Part shown: positions 1 to 8,047 of the stretch, piece by piece
Layout: every line of letters starts with the position of its first letter
How positions within the stretch are numbered: the first letter of the stretch is position 1
Origin: an uncultured Porphyromonadaceae bacterium
GTDB lineage: Bacteria > Bacteroidota > Bacteroidia > Bacteroidales > Muribaculaceae
NCBI GenBank assembly: GCA_902470475.1
Contig: CABRGT010000029.1
Coordinates: 1-22,163 of the forward strand
DNA length: 22,163 bases
Direction of reading: 5' to 3'
Translations under genes and position numbers: made by a program
Notes under the pieces: generated by a model
What the model was told of the DNA's origin: nothing
Database searches by the model: none
Seen by the model: the letters and a program-made list of their open reading frames with translations, nothing else

Positions 1-1570
1 ACTCACCCTGCTCGAACCGCTGCTGAGCGGCCACACTACAATCGTGTGCCACGACGTCAAGCGGCTCATGGTCATCACCCGGCGCCTGGGCCTTACCTGG
101 AGCGCCCCCTACTTCGACACATCGGTGGCCCACTATCTGCTGGCGCCCGAGACACCCCACGACCTGCCGACGGTGGCTTTCGCCATGCTGCGCCGCCGCA
201 CGTCCGACTACGGACTGTCGGCCACCGAGCGGAAAAAGGTGCGGCACGCATCCGCTGCCGAAGCCGCCGCAGCCACGGGCGAGCGTGCCGCCATAGTCCG
301 CGCGCTCCAGCCCGTACTCACCGGCAAGCTGCAGGCCGACAACTTGTGGAAACTGTACACCGACATCGAGGGTCCGTTCATCCCCGTGCTGGCCTCGATG
401 GAATACGAGGGCGTGCGCATCGACACCACGGAGCTGCAGCGGCTGTCGGAGAAACTGACCGAACGCCTCGCGGCCGACGAACTGCGTGTCTACGAACTCG
501 CCGGCGAACGCTTCAACATCGGCTCGCCGATGCAAGTGGGCCGCATTCTGTTCGAGAAACTTGCCATCGACCCCAACGCAAAAAAGACCAAGCGCGGCGC
601 ATGGTCGACCACCGAGGAGATTCTTGAAAAACTGGCGCCGAAGCACCCGATCGTGGGCCTGATCCTTCAGATCCGCGGTCTGCGCAAGCTGCTGGCCACC
701 TATGTCGACGCGCTTCCCGCACTCATCAACCCCGCCACGGGCAAGATCCACACCACCTACAACCAGATCGTGACCGCCACAGGCCGCATCTCGTCGACCA
801 ACCCCAACCTGCAGAACATCCCCGTCCGCACCGACGACGGCCGCGAGATACGCCGCGCATTCATCGCCGACGAAGGCGACCTGCTGCTCTCGGCCGACTA
901 CAGCCAGATCGAGCTGCGCCTGATCGCCGACATCAGCGGCGACCCGGGCATGGTCGACGCCTTCAACGCCGGAGCCGACATTCACCGCGCCACGGCCGCC
1001 AGGATCTACCACGAGGAGCTTGCCGACGTCACCGACGAGCAGCGCCGCAACGCCAAGACGGCCAATTTCGGCATCATCTACGGCATTTCGGCTTTCGGAC
1101 TGTCCGAGCGCCTGGGCATTCCACGCGCCGAGGCCAAGGAACTGATCGAAAACTACATGAGGACCTATCCGAAAGTGAAGGAATACATGGAGCAGTCGAT
1201 CGCACGCGCCCGCGAACAGGGATTCGTCACCACCATCCACGGCCGCAAACGCTTCCTGCCCGAAATCGGCTCGCGCAACGCAGCCCTGCGAGGCTACGCC
1301 GAACGCAACGCCATCAACGCCCCGCTGCAAGGATCGGCCGCCGACATCATCAAGATTGCCATGATAGCCATTGCCCGCCGCATTGAGCGCGAAGGCCTGC
1401 GATCGCGCATGATCATGCAGGTGCACGACGAACTGGTGTTCAATGTCCGCCCCGACGAGCTGGCGCGCCTGCAGGAAATAGTGGTCAGCGAGATGGAGCA
1501 CGCTTACCGCGGACGAGTCACCCTCGAAGTGGCCGCCGGCGTTGGTACAAACTGGCTCGAGGCGCACTGA
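1..1570 (+). CDS. polA: DNA polymerase I, C-terminal part (5' end outside the window)
   Basis: DNA-dependent DNA polymerase used in Okazaki-fragment processing and repair. The frame is open from the window edge; the GTG at 44 is an internal codon (I-V-C-H-D), so no start is assigned. Numbering from that codon, residues 1-90 match the 3'-5' exonuclease domain and about 110-508 the family A polymerase domain. Visible motifs are TGRISSTNPNLQNIPVRT, motif A DYSQIELR (D285), motif B RRNAKTANFGIIYG (from R334) and motif C QVHDELVF (H461, D462, E463), so the polymerase site is intact. The Exo II acid, normally the D of N-x-K-Y-D, aligns with Leu (codon 65-67), and no Exo III Y-x3-D is visible in the Ala-rich stretch near 240-300. 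Proofreading is therefore probably lost. The N-terminal 5' nuclease part lies outside the window. The product is certain; exonuclease inactivity is inferred. Confidence 0.97.
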   Translation, partial: LTLLEPLLSGHTTIVCHDVKRLMVITRRLGLTWSAPYFDTSVAHYLLAPETPHDLPTVAFAMLRRRTSDYGLSATERKKVRHASAAEAAAATGERAAIVRALQPVLTGKLQADNLWKLYTDIEGPFIPVLASMEYEGVRIDTTELQRLSEKLTERLAADELRVYELAGERFNIGSPMQVGRILFEKLAIDPNAKKTKRGAWSTTEEILEKLAPKHPIVGLILQIRGLRKLLATYVDALPALINPATGKIHTTYNQIVTATGRISSTNPNLQNIPVRTDDGREIRRAFIADEGDLLLSADYSQIELRLIADISGDPGMVDAFNAGADIHRATAARIYHEELADVTDEQRRNAKTANFGIIYGISAFGLSERLGIPRAEAKELIENYMRTYPKVKEYMEQSIARAREQGFVTTIHGRKRFLPEIGSRNAALRGYAERNAINAPLQGSAADIIKIAMIAIARRIEREGLRSRMIMQVHDELVFNVRPDELARLQEIVVSEMEHAYRGRVTLEVAAGVGTNWLEAH

Positions 1571-1635
1571 CCGTAATTAAACTTTATTTCACTTAATTTG
1601 TCTTAATTATATACCACCTCAAAAAGAATAAGAAA

Positions 1636-2010
1636 GTGTCAGATCAAGATAAAATTAATGAAATAAAAGAAACGCAGGAACACCGGGATCACGATCCGGA
1701 GGTAAACCCGCCACAGGCCGCGGACACCTGCCCGGCCGGAAAATGGCCGTGTGAGTCGCGCAGATTCATGTGGCTGGCCATTGTGTCTATAATCATCACC
1801 GCCCTGTCGTGGATATCAGCCGGATTCAACGCATGGCTCGGCATCGGTCTGAGCGCCGTTGCCGTCGTAATCGGCGCGCTGGCGCTCAAGAGCCACCGCC
1901 ATTCGATCCGCAACACGGCCATAACGTCTATCATCGCCGCCACCGTGCTGCTGGTGGTCATCAGCGCCTTCCTTATAGTCATCTATCTCGGATTGAAGAC
2001 CGTCAGCTGA
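1636..2010 (+). CDS. Small two-helix membrane protein (DUF4190-like)
   Basis: A 124-residue protein of unknown function. A hydrophilic, acidic N-terminus (about 1-45, with C32 and C40) leads into two hydrophobic segments at roughly 46-80 and 92-121, separated by a basic KSHRHSIR turn. This resembles the small DUF4190-type membrane proteins common in bacteria, but the assignment rests on general layout. The GTG at 1636 is the start that keeps the whole acidic leader; no strong ribosome binding site is visible, which is normal for Bacteroidota. It lies 65 nt after polA in an AT-rich gap and converges on trmD, whose stop is 22 nt away. Within the gap, TTAATTTG at 1593-1600 is one base off the -7 consensus with no matching -33, so it is unclear whether the gene has its own promoter. 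Confidence 0.75.
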   Translation: MSDQDKINEIKETQEHRDHDPEVNPPQAADTCPAGKWPCESRRFMWLAIVSIIITALSWISAGFNAWLGIGLSAVAVVIGALALKSHRHSIRNTAITSIIAATVLLVVISAFLIVIYLGLKTVS

Positions 2011-2032
2011 ACAGCCGTCAACGGTCCGCCGG

Positions 2033-2716
2033 CTATTTCAGCCCCTTGAGCAAATCGGGGCGCAGGCGTGCCGTGCGTTCGAGCGACTGTTCGTGGCGCC
2101 ATTCGGCTATTCGCGCCTCATGGCCGCTGAGCAGTATGTCGGGCACGCGCCAACCCTTGTAATCCGCCGGACGGGTGTAGACCGGCGGCTCAAGCAGATT
2201 ATCCTGAAACGAATCGCTCAGCGCGCTCTGCTCGTCGCCGATGGCGCCGGGAATCAGGCGCACGATGGCATCGGCGATTATGGCCGCCGGCAGCTCACCG
2301 CCTGTCAGCACATAGTCGCCGATCGAGATTTCCTTTGTGATCAGATGCTCGCGTATGCGGTAGTCGACACCCTTATAGTGGCCGCATAGAATTATGATGT
2401 TGTCGAGCATCGACAGCGAGTTGGCCATCGGCTGCGTCAGGATCTCGCCGTCGGGTGCTGTGAATATCACCTCATCGTAGTCGCGCTCGGCTTTGAGAGC
2501 CGCTATGCAGCGGTCGACCGGCTCGACCTGCATGACCATGCCCGCATCGCCGCCGAAAGGGTAGTCGTCGACCTTGCGGTGCTTGTTGGTGGTGTAATCG
2601 CGCAGGTTATGGACCTCGATGGTTACGAGCCCCTTGTCGCGGGCGCGCTTCAGGATCGAGCATCCGAGCGGCGACTCAAGCATTTCAGGGAGTACGGTGA
2701 TTATGTCGATTCGCAT
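2033..2716 (-). CDS. trmD: tRNA (guanine-N1-)-methyltransferase TrmD
   Basis: Cytoplasmic SPOUT-class enzyme that methylates G37 of tRNAs reading CNN codons, using S-adenosylmethionine, to prevent +1 frameshifting. The 227-residue length is typical. Hallmarks are the N-terminal MRIDIITVLPEM, the FGGDAGMVMQ segment (about 55-64), LCGHYKGVDYRI (about 109-120), ISIGDYVLTGGELPA with the trefoil-knot cofactor-binding loop (about 130-144), and C-terminal YTRPADYKGWRVPDILLSGH. The ATG at 2716 gives the canonical N-terminus. The gene appears monocistronic, with its own promoter at 2792-2823 and a leader of about 70 nt. It diverges from the susC-like gene at 3035 and shares the intergenic region with it. 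Confidence 0.97.
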   Translation of the reverse strand: MRIDIITVLPEMLESPLGCSILKRARDKGLVTIEVHNLRDYTTNKHRKVDDYPFGGDAGMVMQVEPVDRCIAALKAERDYDEVIFTAPDGEILTQPMANSLSMLDNIIILCGHYKGVDYRIREHLITKEISIGDYVLTGGELPAAIIADAIVRLIPGAIGDEQSALSDSFQDNLLEPPVYTRPADYKGWRVPDILLSGHEARIAEWRHEQSLERTARLRPDLLKGLK

Positions 2717-2791
2717 GGCTATACATTATTATAATTATAATTACAAAGTGTAGCGCCTCCAGGGTTCCGGGAGCGCCCGTTTAGACAATGG

Positions 2792-2823
2792 CAAAGTTAC
2801 ACATAATCCGCGAAACAGGCAAA
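2792..2823 (-). promoter_or_regulatory. Promoter of trmD (Bacteroidetes type)
   Basis: On the - strand, TTTG (2823-2820) is followed by exactly 20 nt and then TAACTTTG (2799-2792). This matches the Bacteroidetes housekeeping consensus TTTG-N19-21-TAnnTTTG. Transcription should start near 2785, giving a leader of about 70 nt. The pattern is seen directly; activity is inferred. Confidence 0.75.
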
Positions 2824-2861
2824 CACAGCAAACGTTTAACTTAAATACCGTTCAAGAATGC

Positions 2862-2877
2862 TAATTAATGTTAATTA
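2862..2877. repeat. AT-only inverted repeat, possible operator
   Basis: TAATTAA-tg-TTAATTA forms a perfect 7-bp inverted repeat with a 2-nt spacer. Its centre lies about 48 bp before the candidate -7 box at 2914, a usual distance for an activator site. It could equally be chance in this AT-rich gap. Confidence 0.3.
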
Positions 2878-2913
2878 ACAGTATTAAAGGGGCTGTAGTA
2901 TTGAAAAAACATT

Positions 2914-2921
2914 TAAATTTG
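2914..2921 (+). promoter_or_regulatory. Candidate -7 box for the SusC-like gene
   Basis: TAAATTTG fits the -7 consensus TAnnTTTG and would give a leader of about 107 nt before the ATG at 3035. No TTG lies 19-21 nt upstream (2890-2894 reads ggggc), so the promoter would need an activator or be a different class. Activator-dependence would be normal for a utilisation locus. Confidence 0.4.
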
Positions 2922-2988
2922 TGTTCTGAAAGGGCAGACTATGCCCCGATTAATAAACCTTAAGTCATATTTCACAAACAAAAGTTAA

Positions 2989-3020
2989 CAAATTTAAGAA
3001 ACTAAAACCTTGAATACCAA
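2989..3020 (-). promoter_or_regulatory. Candidate antisense promoter in the susC leader
   Basis: On the - strand, TTG (3020-3018) is followed by 21 nt and TAAATTTG (2996-2989), matching the Bacteroidetes promoter consensus. Transcription would start near 2982 and run leftward, antisense to the susC leader and towards trmD. It may serve an antisense small RNA, be a second trmD promoter, or be chance in AT-rich DNA. Confidence 0.35.
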
Positions 3021-3034
3021 CTAATAAAGTAATT

Positions 3035-6000
3035 ATGAAAAAACAGCTATTTTTACTGTTATTTTCCCTATTCGCGATCGTCGGCCAAGCCCGAATCGTG
3101 ACAGGTACGGTTACCGAAGCTGAATCCGGCGAACCCGCAATAGGCGTGTCCGTTGTAGTCAAAGGCCAGAAAGGCGGCCAGGTAACCGATATCGACGGAA
3201 AATACTCAATCGACGTTCCGAACGACAAGGCCGTATTGGAATTCTCTATGGTAGGCTTCAAAACAGTCTCCGTAAATGTCGGTAACCAGACCGTCATCGA
3301 CGTTGTGCTCCATGGCGACACCGAACTTCTGAACGAAGTGGTCGTGACCGCAATGGGTCAGTCTCAGGAAAAATCAAAACTTAACTTCTCGGTGCAGGAG
3401 CTCAAGAGCGACGACGTAGTCGCCGGTCAGTCGAGCAACTTCGTCAACGGCCTGCAGGGCAAGGTGGCCGGCGTCCAGGTATCTATGGCCGGCGGTTCGC
3501 CTAACTCGGCCTCGCAGATCGTGATCCGCGCCATCTCGTCAATCAACAACGCCCAGAGCAACGAACCGCTGTTCGTGGTCGACGGCATGCCTATCCGAGG
3601 CGGTGCCTCGTCGATGGCCGACCTCAACCCCAACGATATCGAATCGATGTCGGTGCTTAAGGGTGCTGCCGCATCGGCTCTTTACGGCCAGGAAGGTGCC
3701 AACGGCGTCATCCTTATCACCACCAAGAGCGGTAAGGACGGCAAGGTCACCGTGACCGTAAACGGCGGATGGGAACTTTCCCACACCGCACACATGCCCA
3801 AGCTCCAGACCGAGTTCATCGGCGGTAGCAACGGCTTCTATATCACAAACTCCACCGGCGGCTGGGGTCCCCGTCTGAATCCCGAAGCCGGCGACCGCTA
3901 TTATGACAATGTAGGCGAATTCCTCGGCACAGGCTTCATGCAGAAATACGACGTATCTGTATCGGGCGGCAACGAGAAATTCTCGGCTTACGCATCGGCT
4001 AACTTCATGGACAACCAGGGCGTCGTACCCCACGACTACAAGAAGCGCCTCGGCTTCTTCGTCAAGGGCGAATTCAACCCCTCGGAGACCGTGAAGATCA
4101 TGCTCTCGACCAACTACATCGACAACACGGCCCGCGGCTTCGGCAACTCGATGTCGACCGTCTACGGCTGGGCCATCAACCGCAACATGGCCGACTACGT
4201 TCTTCCCAACGGCCTGCCCAACTGGTCATGCCGCTACGACGACTGGGACATCCTCAACGACGGCCAGCGCCTCGGCGCAGGGCTGTCACCCTACTACAGC
4301 CGCTACATGGACGGCTCTAAGACCGAAAGCCAGCGTGTGATCATCAACTCGCTCGTTTCGTGGGAACCCATCAAGAACCTGACTTTCACCGGTAAGTTCG
4401 CCTATGACAAGGGCTGGAGCACATATCAGTCGTGGAGCGTACCCCGCTACGCACAGGACGAATTCACGTTCGACGACCTCGGCCTGTCGGCCGACGGCAC
4501 CGGTTCGAAGAATGACTGGTACAGCCGCATGGGCGGATACAACTTCAACACTTCGCGCGGCCAGCGCATCACCGCACAGTTCCTGGCCAACTATCTGTGG
4601 GACATCAACGACGACTGGAACCTCAACTTCTTCCTCGGCGGTGAATACTCCGAGACGCAGGGCATCGAAGGCAGCTTCGGCGGTCAGCACTTCCTGCTCG
4701 AAGGCGACTTCTACTCGTTCAACAACCTCGACCCTGATATCTTCAACCTCAAGGACAACACCTTCTACCGCAGCACCCGCAACAAGTACGGCTACTTCGG
4801 CGAATTCCGCCTCGACTGGCGCAGCGTAGTACAGCTGTCTGTCACCGGCCGTCTCGATGGTTCGTCGAGCCTCCGCCAGACCAACAAGCCCACCTACTTC
4901 TATCCTTCGTTCACCGGCGGTATCATCTTCTCGGAACTCTTCAAGATCAACAGCCCCGTATTCTCCTACGGTAAGATCCGCGGTAACTACGCCAAAGTAG
5001 GTAAGGACTGCATGGCCAACCAGTTCTCGAACAACTACAAGCAGTGGCTGACCATTCCCGACCCCGGCTTTGCCGTCGACCCCGGCATGTCGCGTGCTAT
5101 CACACTCGAGCCCGAAATGACCTCGACCTGGGAAATCGGCGCCGACGTGCGCTTCTTCAAGAACCGCACCCGCCTCGACATCGCTTACTACAACACCACG
5201 GTCGACAACCAGATCATGATCGTGCGCGTGTCGCCTACTTCCGGCACCATTCTCCAGACCCGCAACGAGGGCTCGATCGAGAACCAGGGTATCGAAGCGA
5301 CCTTGAACCAGGACATTATCACCACCAAGGACTTCCAGTGGACCGCAACGCTGAACTTCTCGATGAACCGCGGTAAGGTGAAGGGTCTCCCGGATGACAT
5401 GAAGTACATCGCCGGCGGCGATTCTCAGTACAGCGACCTTTACACCACTGCTTATCTCGGCGAAGCCACAACCGGTATCGTAGGTTCCGACTATCTCCGC
5501 AACGACAAGAACGAAATCCTTATTGACGAGAACGGTTACCCGCGCATCTCGCCCGAGAAGTACATCTACCTCGGCAACCGCGAGCCCGACTGCCTCATCG
5601 GCCTCGGTTCGACCCTCAACTACAAGGACCTGTCGCTGTCGTTCCTGTTCGACGGCCGTATCGGCGGTAAGGTGGCCAACGTCACCGGCCGCGGCCTGAT
5701 GAGCAACGGCATGAGCAACTACATCGCCAAGTACCGCAACCACAAGATTCTCTTCCACGGCGTAGTCGAGCAGCCCGACGGCACCTACACTCCCAACACC
5801 AACGCCGTAATCCTCGACCAGCAGACCTACAATAACTACATCGGCAACGTCGGCTCGAACTTCATCGAGGACGGTTCATACCTCCGTCTGAGCTACGTGA
5901 CCATCGGCTACGACTTCTCGAACCTCATGCGCAAGCTCGGCTCAAGCAATCCCGTAAAGGGCCTCCGCTGCTCGCTTACCGGCCGCAACCTCTTCCTGCT

Positions 6001-6130
6001 CACAAAGTATAGCGGATGCGACCCGCAGGTAATGCCCGGTGCAGTGAACGGTACCGGCGCCATGGGTATCGATACCTACAGCGTCCCCGCTCTGCGCAGC
6101 TTTAACCTCAACGTTACTGTAAACTTCTAA
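3035..6130 (+). CDS. SusC-like TonB-dependent outer-membrane transporter
   Basis: Outer-membrane beta-barrel that imports oligosaccharides (or other ligands) with its SusD partner, energised by TonB. At 1031 residues it has the usual SusC length. Domains: signal peptide 1-19 (MKKQLFLLLFSLFAIVGQA); carboxypeptidase-regulatory-like beta-sandwich about 22-92 (TGTVTEAESGEPAIGVSVVV, DIDGKYSI); TonB box around NEVVVTAMG (100-108); plug domain about 110-235 (LQGKVAGVQV, EPLFVVDGMPI, ADLNPNDIESMSVLKGAAAS, ANGVILITTKSG); then the barrel, ending in the terminal Phe of NVTVNF. There is no STN domain, so direct sigma/anti-sigma signalling through this transporter is unlikely. It is the first gene of the locus, 15 nt before the SusD-like gene. 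The substrate cannot be read from the sequence. Confidence 0.97.
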   Translation: MKKQLFLLLFSLFAIVGQARIVTGTVTEAESGEPAIGVSVVVKGQKGGQVTDIDGKYSIDVPNDKAVLEFSMVGFKTVSVNVGNQTVIDVVLHGDTELLNEVVVTAMGQSQEKSKLNFSVQELKSDDVVAGQSSNFVNGLQGKVAGVQVSMAGGSPNSASQIVIRAISSINNAQSNEPLFVVDGMPIRGGASSMADLNPNDIESMSVLKGAAASALYGQEGANGVILITTKSGKDGKVTVTVNGGWELSHTAHMPKLQTEFIGGSNGFYITNSTGGWGPRLNPEAGDRYYDNVGEFLGTGFMQKYDVSVSGGNEKFSAYASANFMDNQGVVPHDYKKRLGFFVKGEFNPSETVKIMLSTNYIDNTARGFGNSMSTVYGWAINRNMADYVLPNGLPNWSCRYDDWDILNDGQRLGAGLSPYYSRYMDGSKTESQRVIINSLVSWEPIKNLTFTGKFAYDKGWSTYQSWSVPRYAQDEFTFDDLGLSADGTGSKNDWYSRMGGYNFNTSRGQRITAQFLANYLWDINDDWNLNFFLGGEYSETQGIEGSFGGQHFLLEGDFYSFNNLDPDIFNLKDNTFYRSTRNKYGYFGEFRLDWRSVVQLSVTGRLDGSSSLRQTNKPTYFYPSFTGGIIFSELFKINSPVFSYGKIRGNYAKVGKDCMANQFSNNYKQWLTIPDPGFAVDPGMSRAITLEPEMTSTWEIGADVRFFKNRTRLDIAYYNTTVDNQIMIVRVSPTSGTILQTRNEGSIENQGIEATLNQDIITTKDFQWTATLNFSMNRGKVKGLPDDMKYIAGGDSQYSDLYTTAYLGEATTGIVGSDYLRNDKNEILIDENGYPRISPEKYIYLGNREPDCLIGLGSTLNYKDLSLSFLFDGRIGGKVANVTGRGLMSNGMSNYIAKYRNHKILFHGVVEQPDGTYTPNTNAVILDQQTYNNYIGNVGSNFIEDGSYLRLSYVTIGYDFSNLMRKLGSSNPVKGLRCSLTGRNLFLLTKYSGCDPQVMPGAVNGTGAMGIDTYSVPALRSFNLNVTVNF

Positions 6131-6145
6131 TTCCGAGAAATCACT

Positions 6146-8008
6146 ATGAACAAGATAAAAGCCTTTGCACTCGCAGTGCTCACCGGTGTGGCTTTGACCG
6201 GATGCAACGACATCCTCGACGACAACGTCAACATCGACCGCGCCCACTCCAACACGGCCGACCTCGGACTCTCGCCTTTCATATTCTTCGCCAATCAGAT
6301 CGTATATGACCACGCAGAGTACGGCACATACCTGTCGCAGTGCCTTACCACCATCGGTAAGAACGAACGCGGCGACCGCACCTACAAATACGGATGGGGC
6401 GGCTTCCTGATCATGCAGCGTCACCCGCAGTGGCGTCGTCACTTCTACGATATCGGCGTGAACGGCAAGGAGCTCATCGACAACTCCCGCGCCATCAACT
6501 CGCCCAACTATGAGCTAATCGCACGCACCGTTATGCTGATGTCGACCCAGCTCACCACCGACGCTTTCGGCGACATGCCACGCGAAGAAGCATACCAGAG
6601 CAACTCGCCCAAGTACGACACTCAGGCATCAATCTATGCCTGGATGTTCCAGGAGGCCGAAGACCTGCTGGCCATGTATAATGACCCCACCATCGTCAAC
6701 TCGCCCGAAAACCGTCTGATCGACGTCAAGCGCGACCGTATCTACGCCGGCGACCTCAACAAATGGAAAGGTCTGGTGCTCGCCGTCAAGGCCCGCCTCC
6801 TTCTGCGTAACCTCCCCAATATCGACCGCTCGGCAGCCACCTGTCAGAAGATCATCGCCGCAGCAGACGCCGCCATCGACTGCTGGCGCTCGGGCGATCT
6901 GCTCTACGGCAACTGGTTCGGCAACGAGCCCCGCTACAAATTCGACGGCGGTACATATGCCCAGTCAGCCTGCTGGGGCCCCGGCGACACCCGCTTCGAC
7001 ACCTGGCAGTCGTACGCCAACAACCTCGACCAGGCCTGCCCCTCGAAGTTCTTCATGCAGGATCTGCTCGGCGTAGTATATCCCGGTGAAGAAATGAAGC
7101 AGGGCAAGTGGGACCGCAACCTCGGCTACGGTGCCGACCCGCGTCTGAGCCTCCTCTTTGTTGCCAACGAAGGTCCTGTTTCGGCCTCGAACGACTTCAA
7201 GTCGGTAATGCTCCGCTATGTCGAGAACAACATCGGCGCTGGCCAGGCATTCAAGCAGGTTCACTTCCCCAACCTCTATGCCGGTGCTTACGCAGCTGCA
7301 ACCGACGCCTACAACGTACTCTTCACCATGGAGGAACTCTACTTCATCAAGGCCGAGGCTTACTACTGGATGGGCGACAAGGTTACCGCCTGCCATCTGG
7401 CCAAGGAAGCTACCGAGATGAACATCCAGCGTCACCTCGACCGCTATCTGGCAGATAACGAAGGGCTCTATCCCTACACCGACGGCAAACCCGGCGCTTT
7501 CGGTGAAAAGTGGTGGCCTCTGTACGTGAACGCATTCCTCAACAACGAGGACGGCCAGGATCCCGACCGCAAGGCTATCCGCGTCACCAAGTGCGAGGAA
7601 AACGGCCAGAAGCACTGGTACTTCAACGAATCGACCTTCTCGCTCAGCGACCTGATGATCCAGAAGTACATTGCCATGTATCTCCAGCCTGAACAGTGGA
7701 CCGACCTCCGCCGCTACCACTACTCCAACAACCGCAACAACTACGGCATCGGTGACGCCAACGAAATCGTATACCCGACCCTCCGTCGCCCCTACAACCT
7801 CTACAAGCCCTACTTCGTGGACGGTCTGAGCAACGAGGAGCAGGAGAACACCTGGATCCAGCGTATCAACTACGACCCCGAGACCGAAGAAAAGTATAAC
7901 CAGAAAGAACTTCAGCGTCTGGGCGCCTCGATGAACCACAAGTGGCTCCTCAAGCCGATGAACTGGGCTCAGGACTACGGCGTGCGTACCTCGCTGACCG
8001 CTGAATAA
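6146..8008 (+). CDS. SusD/RagB-like outer-membrane lipoprotein
   Basis: Surface lipoprotein that caps the SusC-like barrel and binds the incoming ligand. The 620 residues start with a lipoprotein signal (lipobox ALTGC, C20) followed by acidic residues (NDILDDN), as expected for Bacteroidota surface lipoproteins. The body is helical and TPR-like, with family features such as TMEELYFIKAEAYYWMGDK (about 393-411) and EQWTDLRRYHYS near 517-528. The layout is closest to the SusD-like_2 subgroup, though it is somewhat long for that group. The 15-nt gap after the SusC-like gene and 39 nt to the next lipoprotein indicate one transcript. Aromatic-rich segments (WGGFLIMQRHPQWRRHFYDI) could line a sugar-binding face, which is inference. 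Confidence 0.93.
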   Translation: MNKIKAFALAVLTGVALTGCNDILDDNVNIDRAHSNTADLGLSPFIFFANQIVYDHAEYGTYLSQCLTTIGKNERGDRTYKYGWGGFLIMQRHPQWRRHFYDIGVNGKELIDNSRAINSPNYELIARTVMLMSTQLTTDAFGDMPREEAYQSNSPKYDTQASIYAWMFQEAEDLLAMYNDPTIVNSPENRLIDVKRDRIYAGDLNKWKGLVLAVKARLLLRNLPNIDRSAATCQKIIAAADAAIDCWRSGDLLYGNWFGNEPRYKFDGGTYAQSACWGPGDTRFDTWQSYANNLDQACPSKFFMQDLLGVVYPGEEMKQGKWDRNLGYGADPRLSLLFVANEGPVSASNDFKSVMLRYVENNIGAGQAFKQVHFPNLYAGAYAAATDAYNVLFTMEELYFIKAEAYYWMGDKVTACHLAKEATEMNIQRHLDRYLADNEGLYPYTDGKPGAFGEKWWPLYVNAFLNNEDGQDPDRKAIRVTKCEENGQKHWYFNESTFSLSDLMIQKYIAMYLQPEQWTDLRRYHYSNNRNNYGIGDANEIVYPTLRRPYNLYKPYFVDGLSNEEQENTWIQRINYDPETEEKYNQKELQRLGASMNHKWLLKPMNWAQDYGVRTSLTAE

Positions 8009-8047
8009 TCTGAATTATCTCTCAATCATCAAAAAACGAAAGACAAT

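Noticed and set aside
1998..2026. GACCGT/ACGGTC hairpin at the end of the small membrane protein gene as a terminator
   Set aside because: The stem is only 6 bp with a 17-nt loop, and there is no T-run on either strand.
4286..5758. Open frame of 490 codons on the - strand inside the SusC-like gene
   Set aside because: It lies wholly antisense to a well-supported gene. Its protein is Val/Glu/Ala-rich with no family motif, which is typical of frames opposite GC-rich coding sequence.
3035..6130. Regulation of the SusC-like gene by the ECF sigma factor at the right edge
   Set aside because: The transporter lacks an STN domain, no anti-sigma gene is beside it, and about 16 kb with several operons lies between them.
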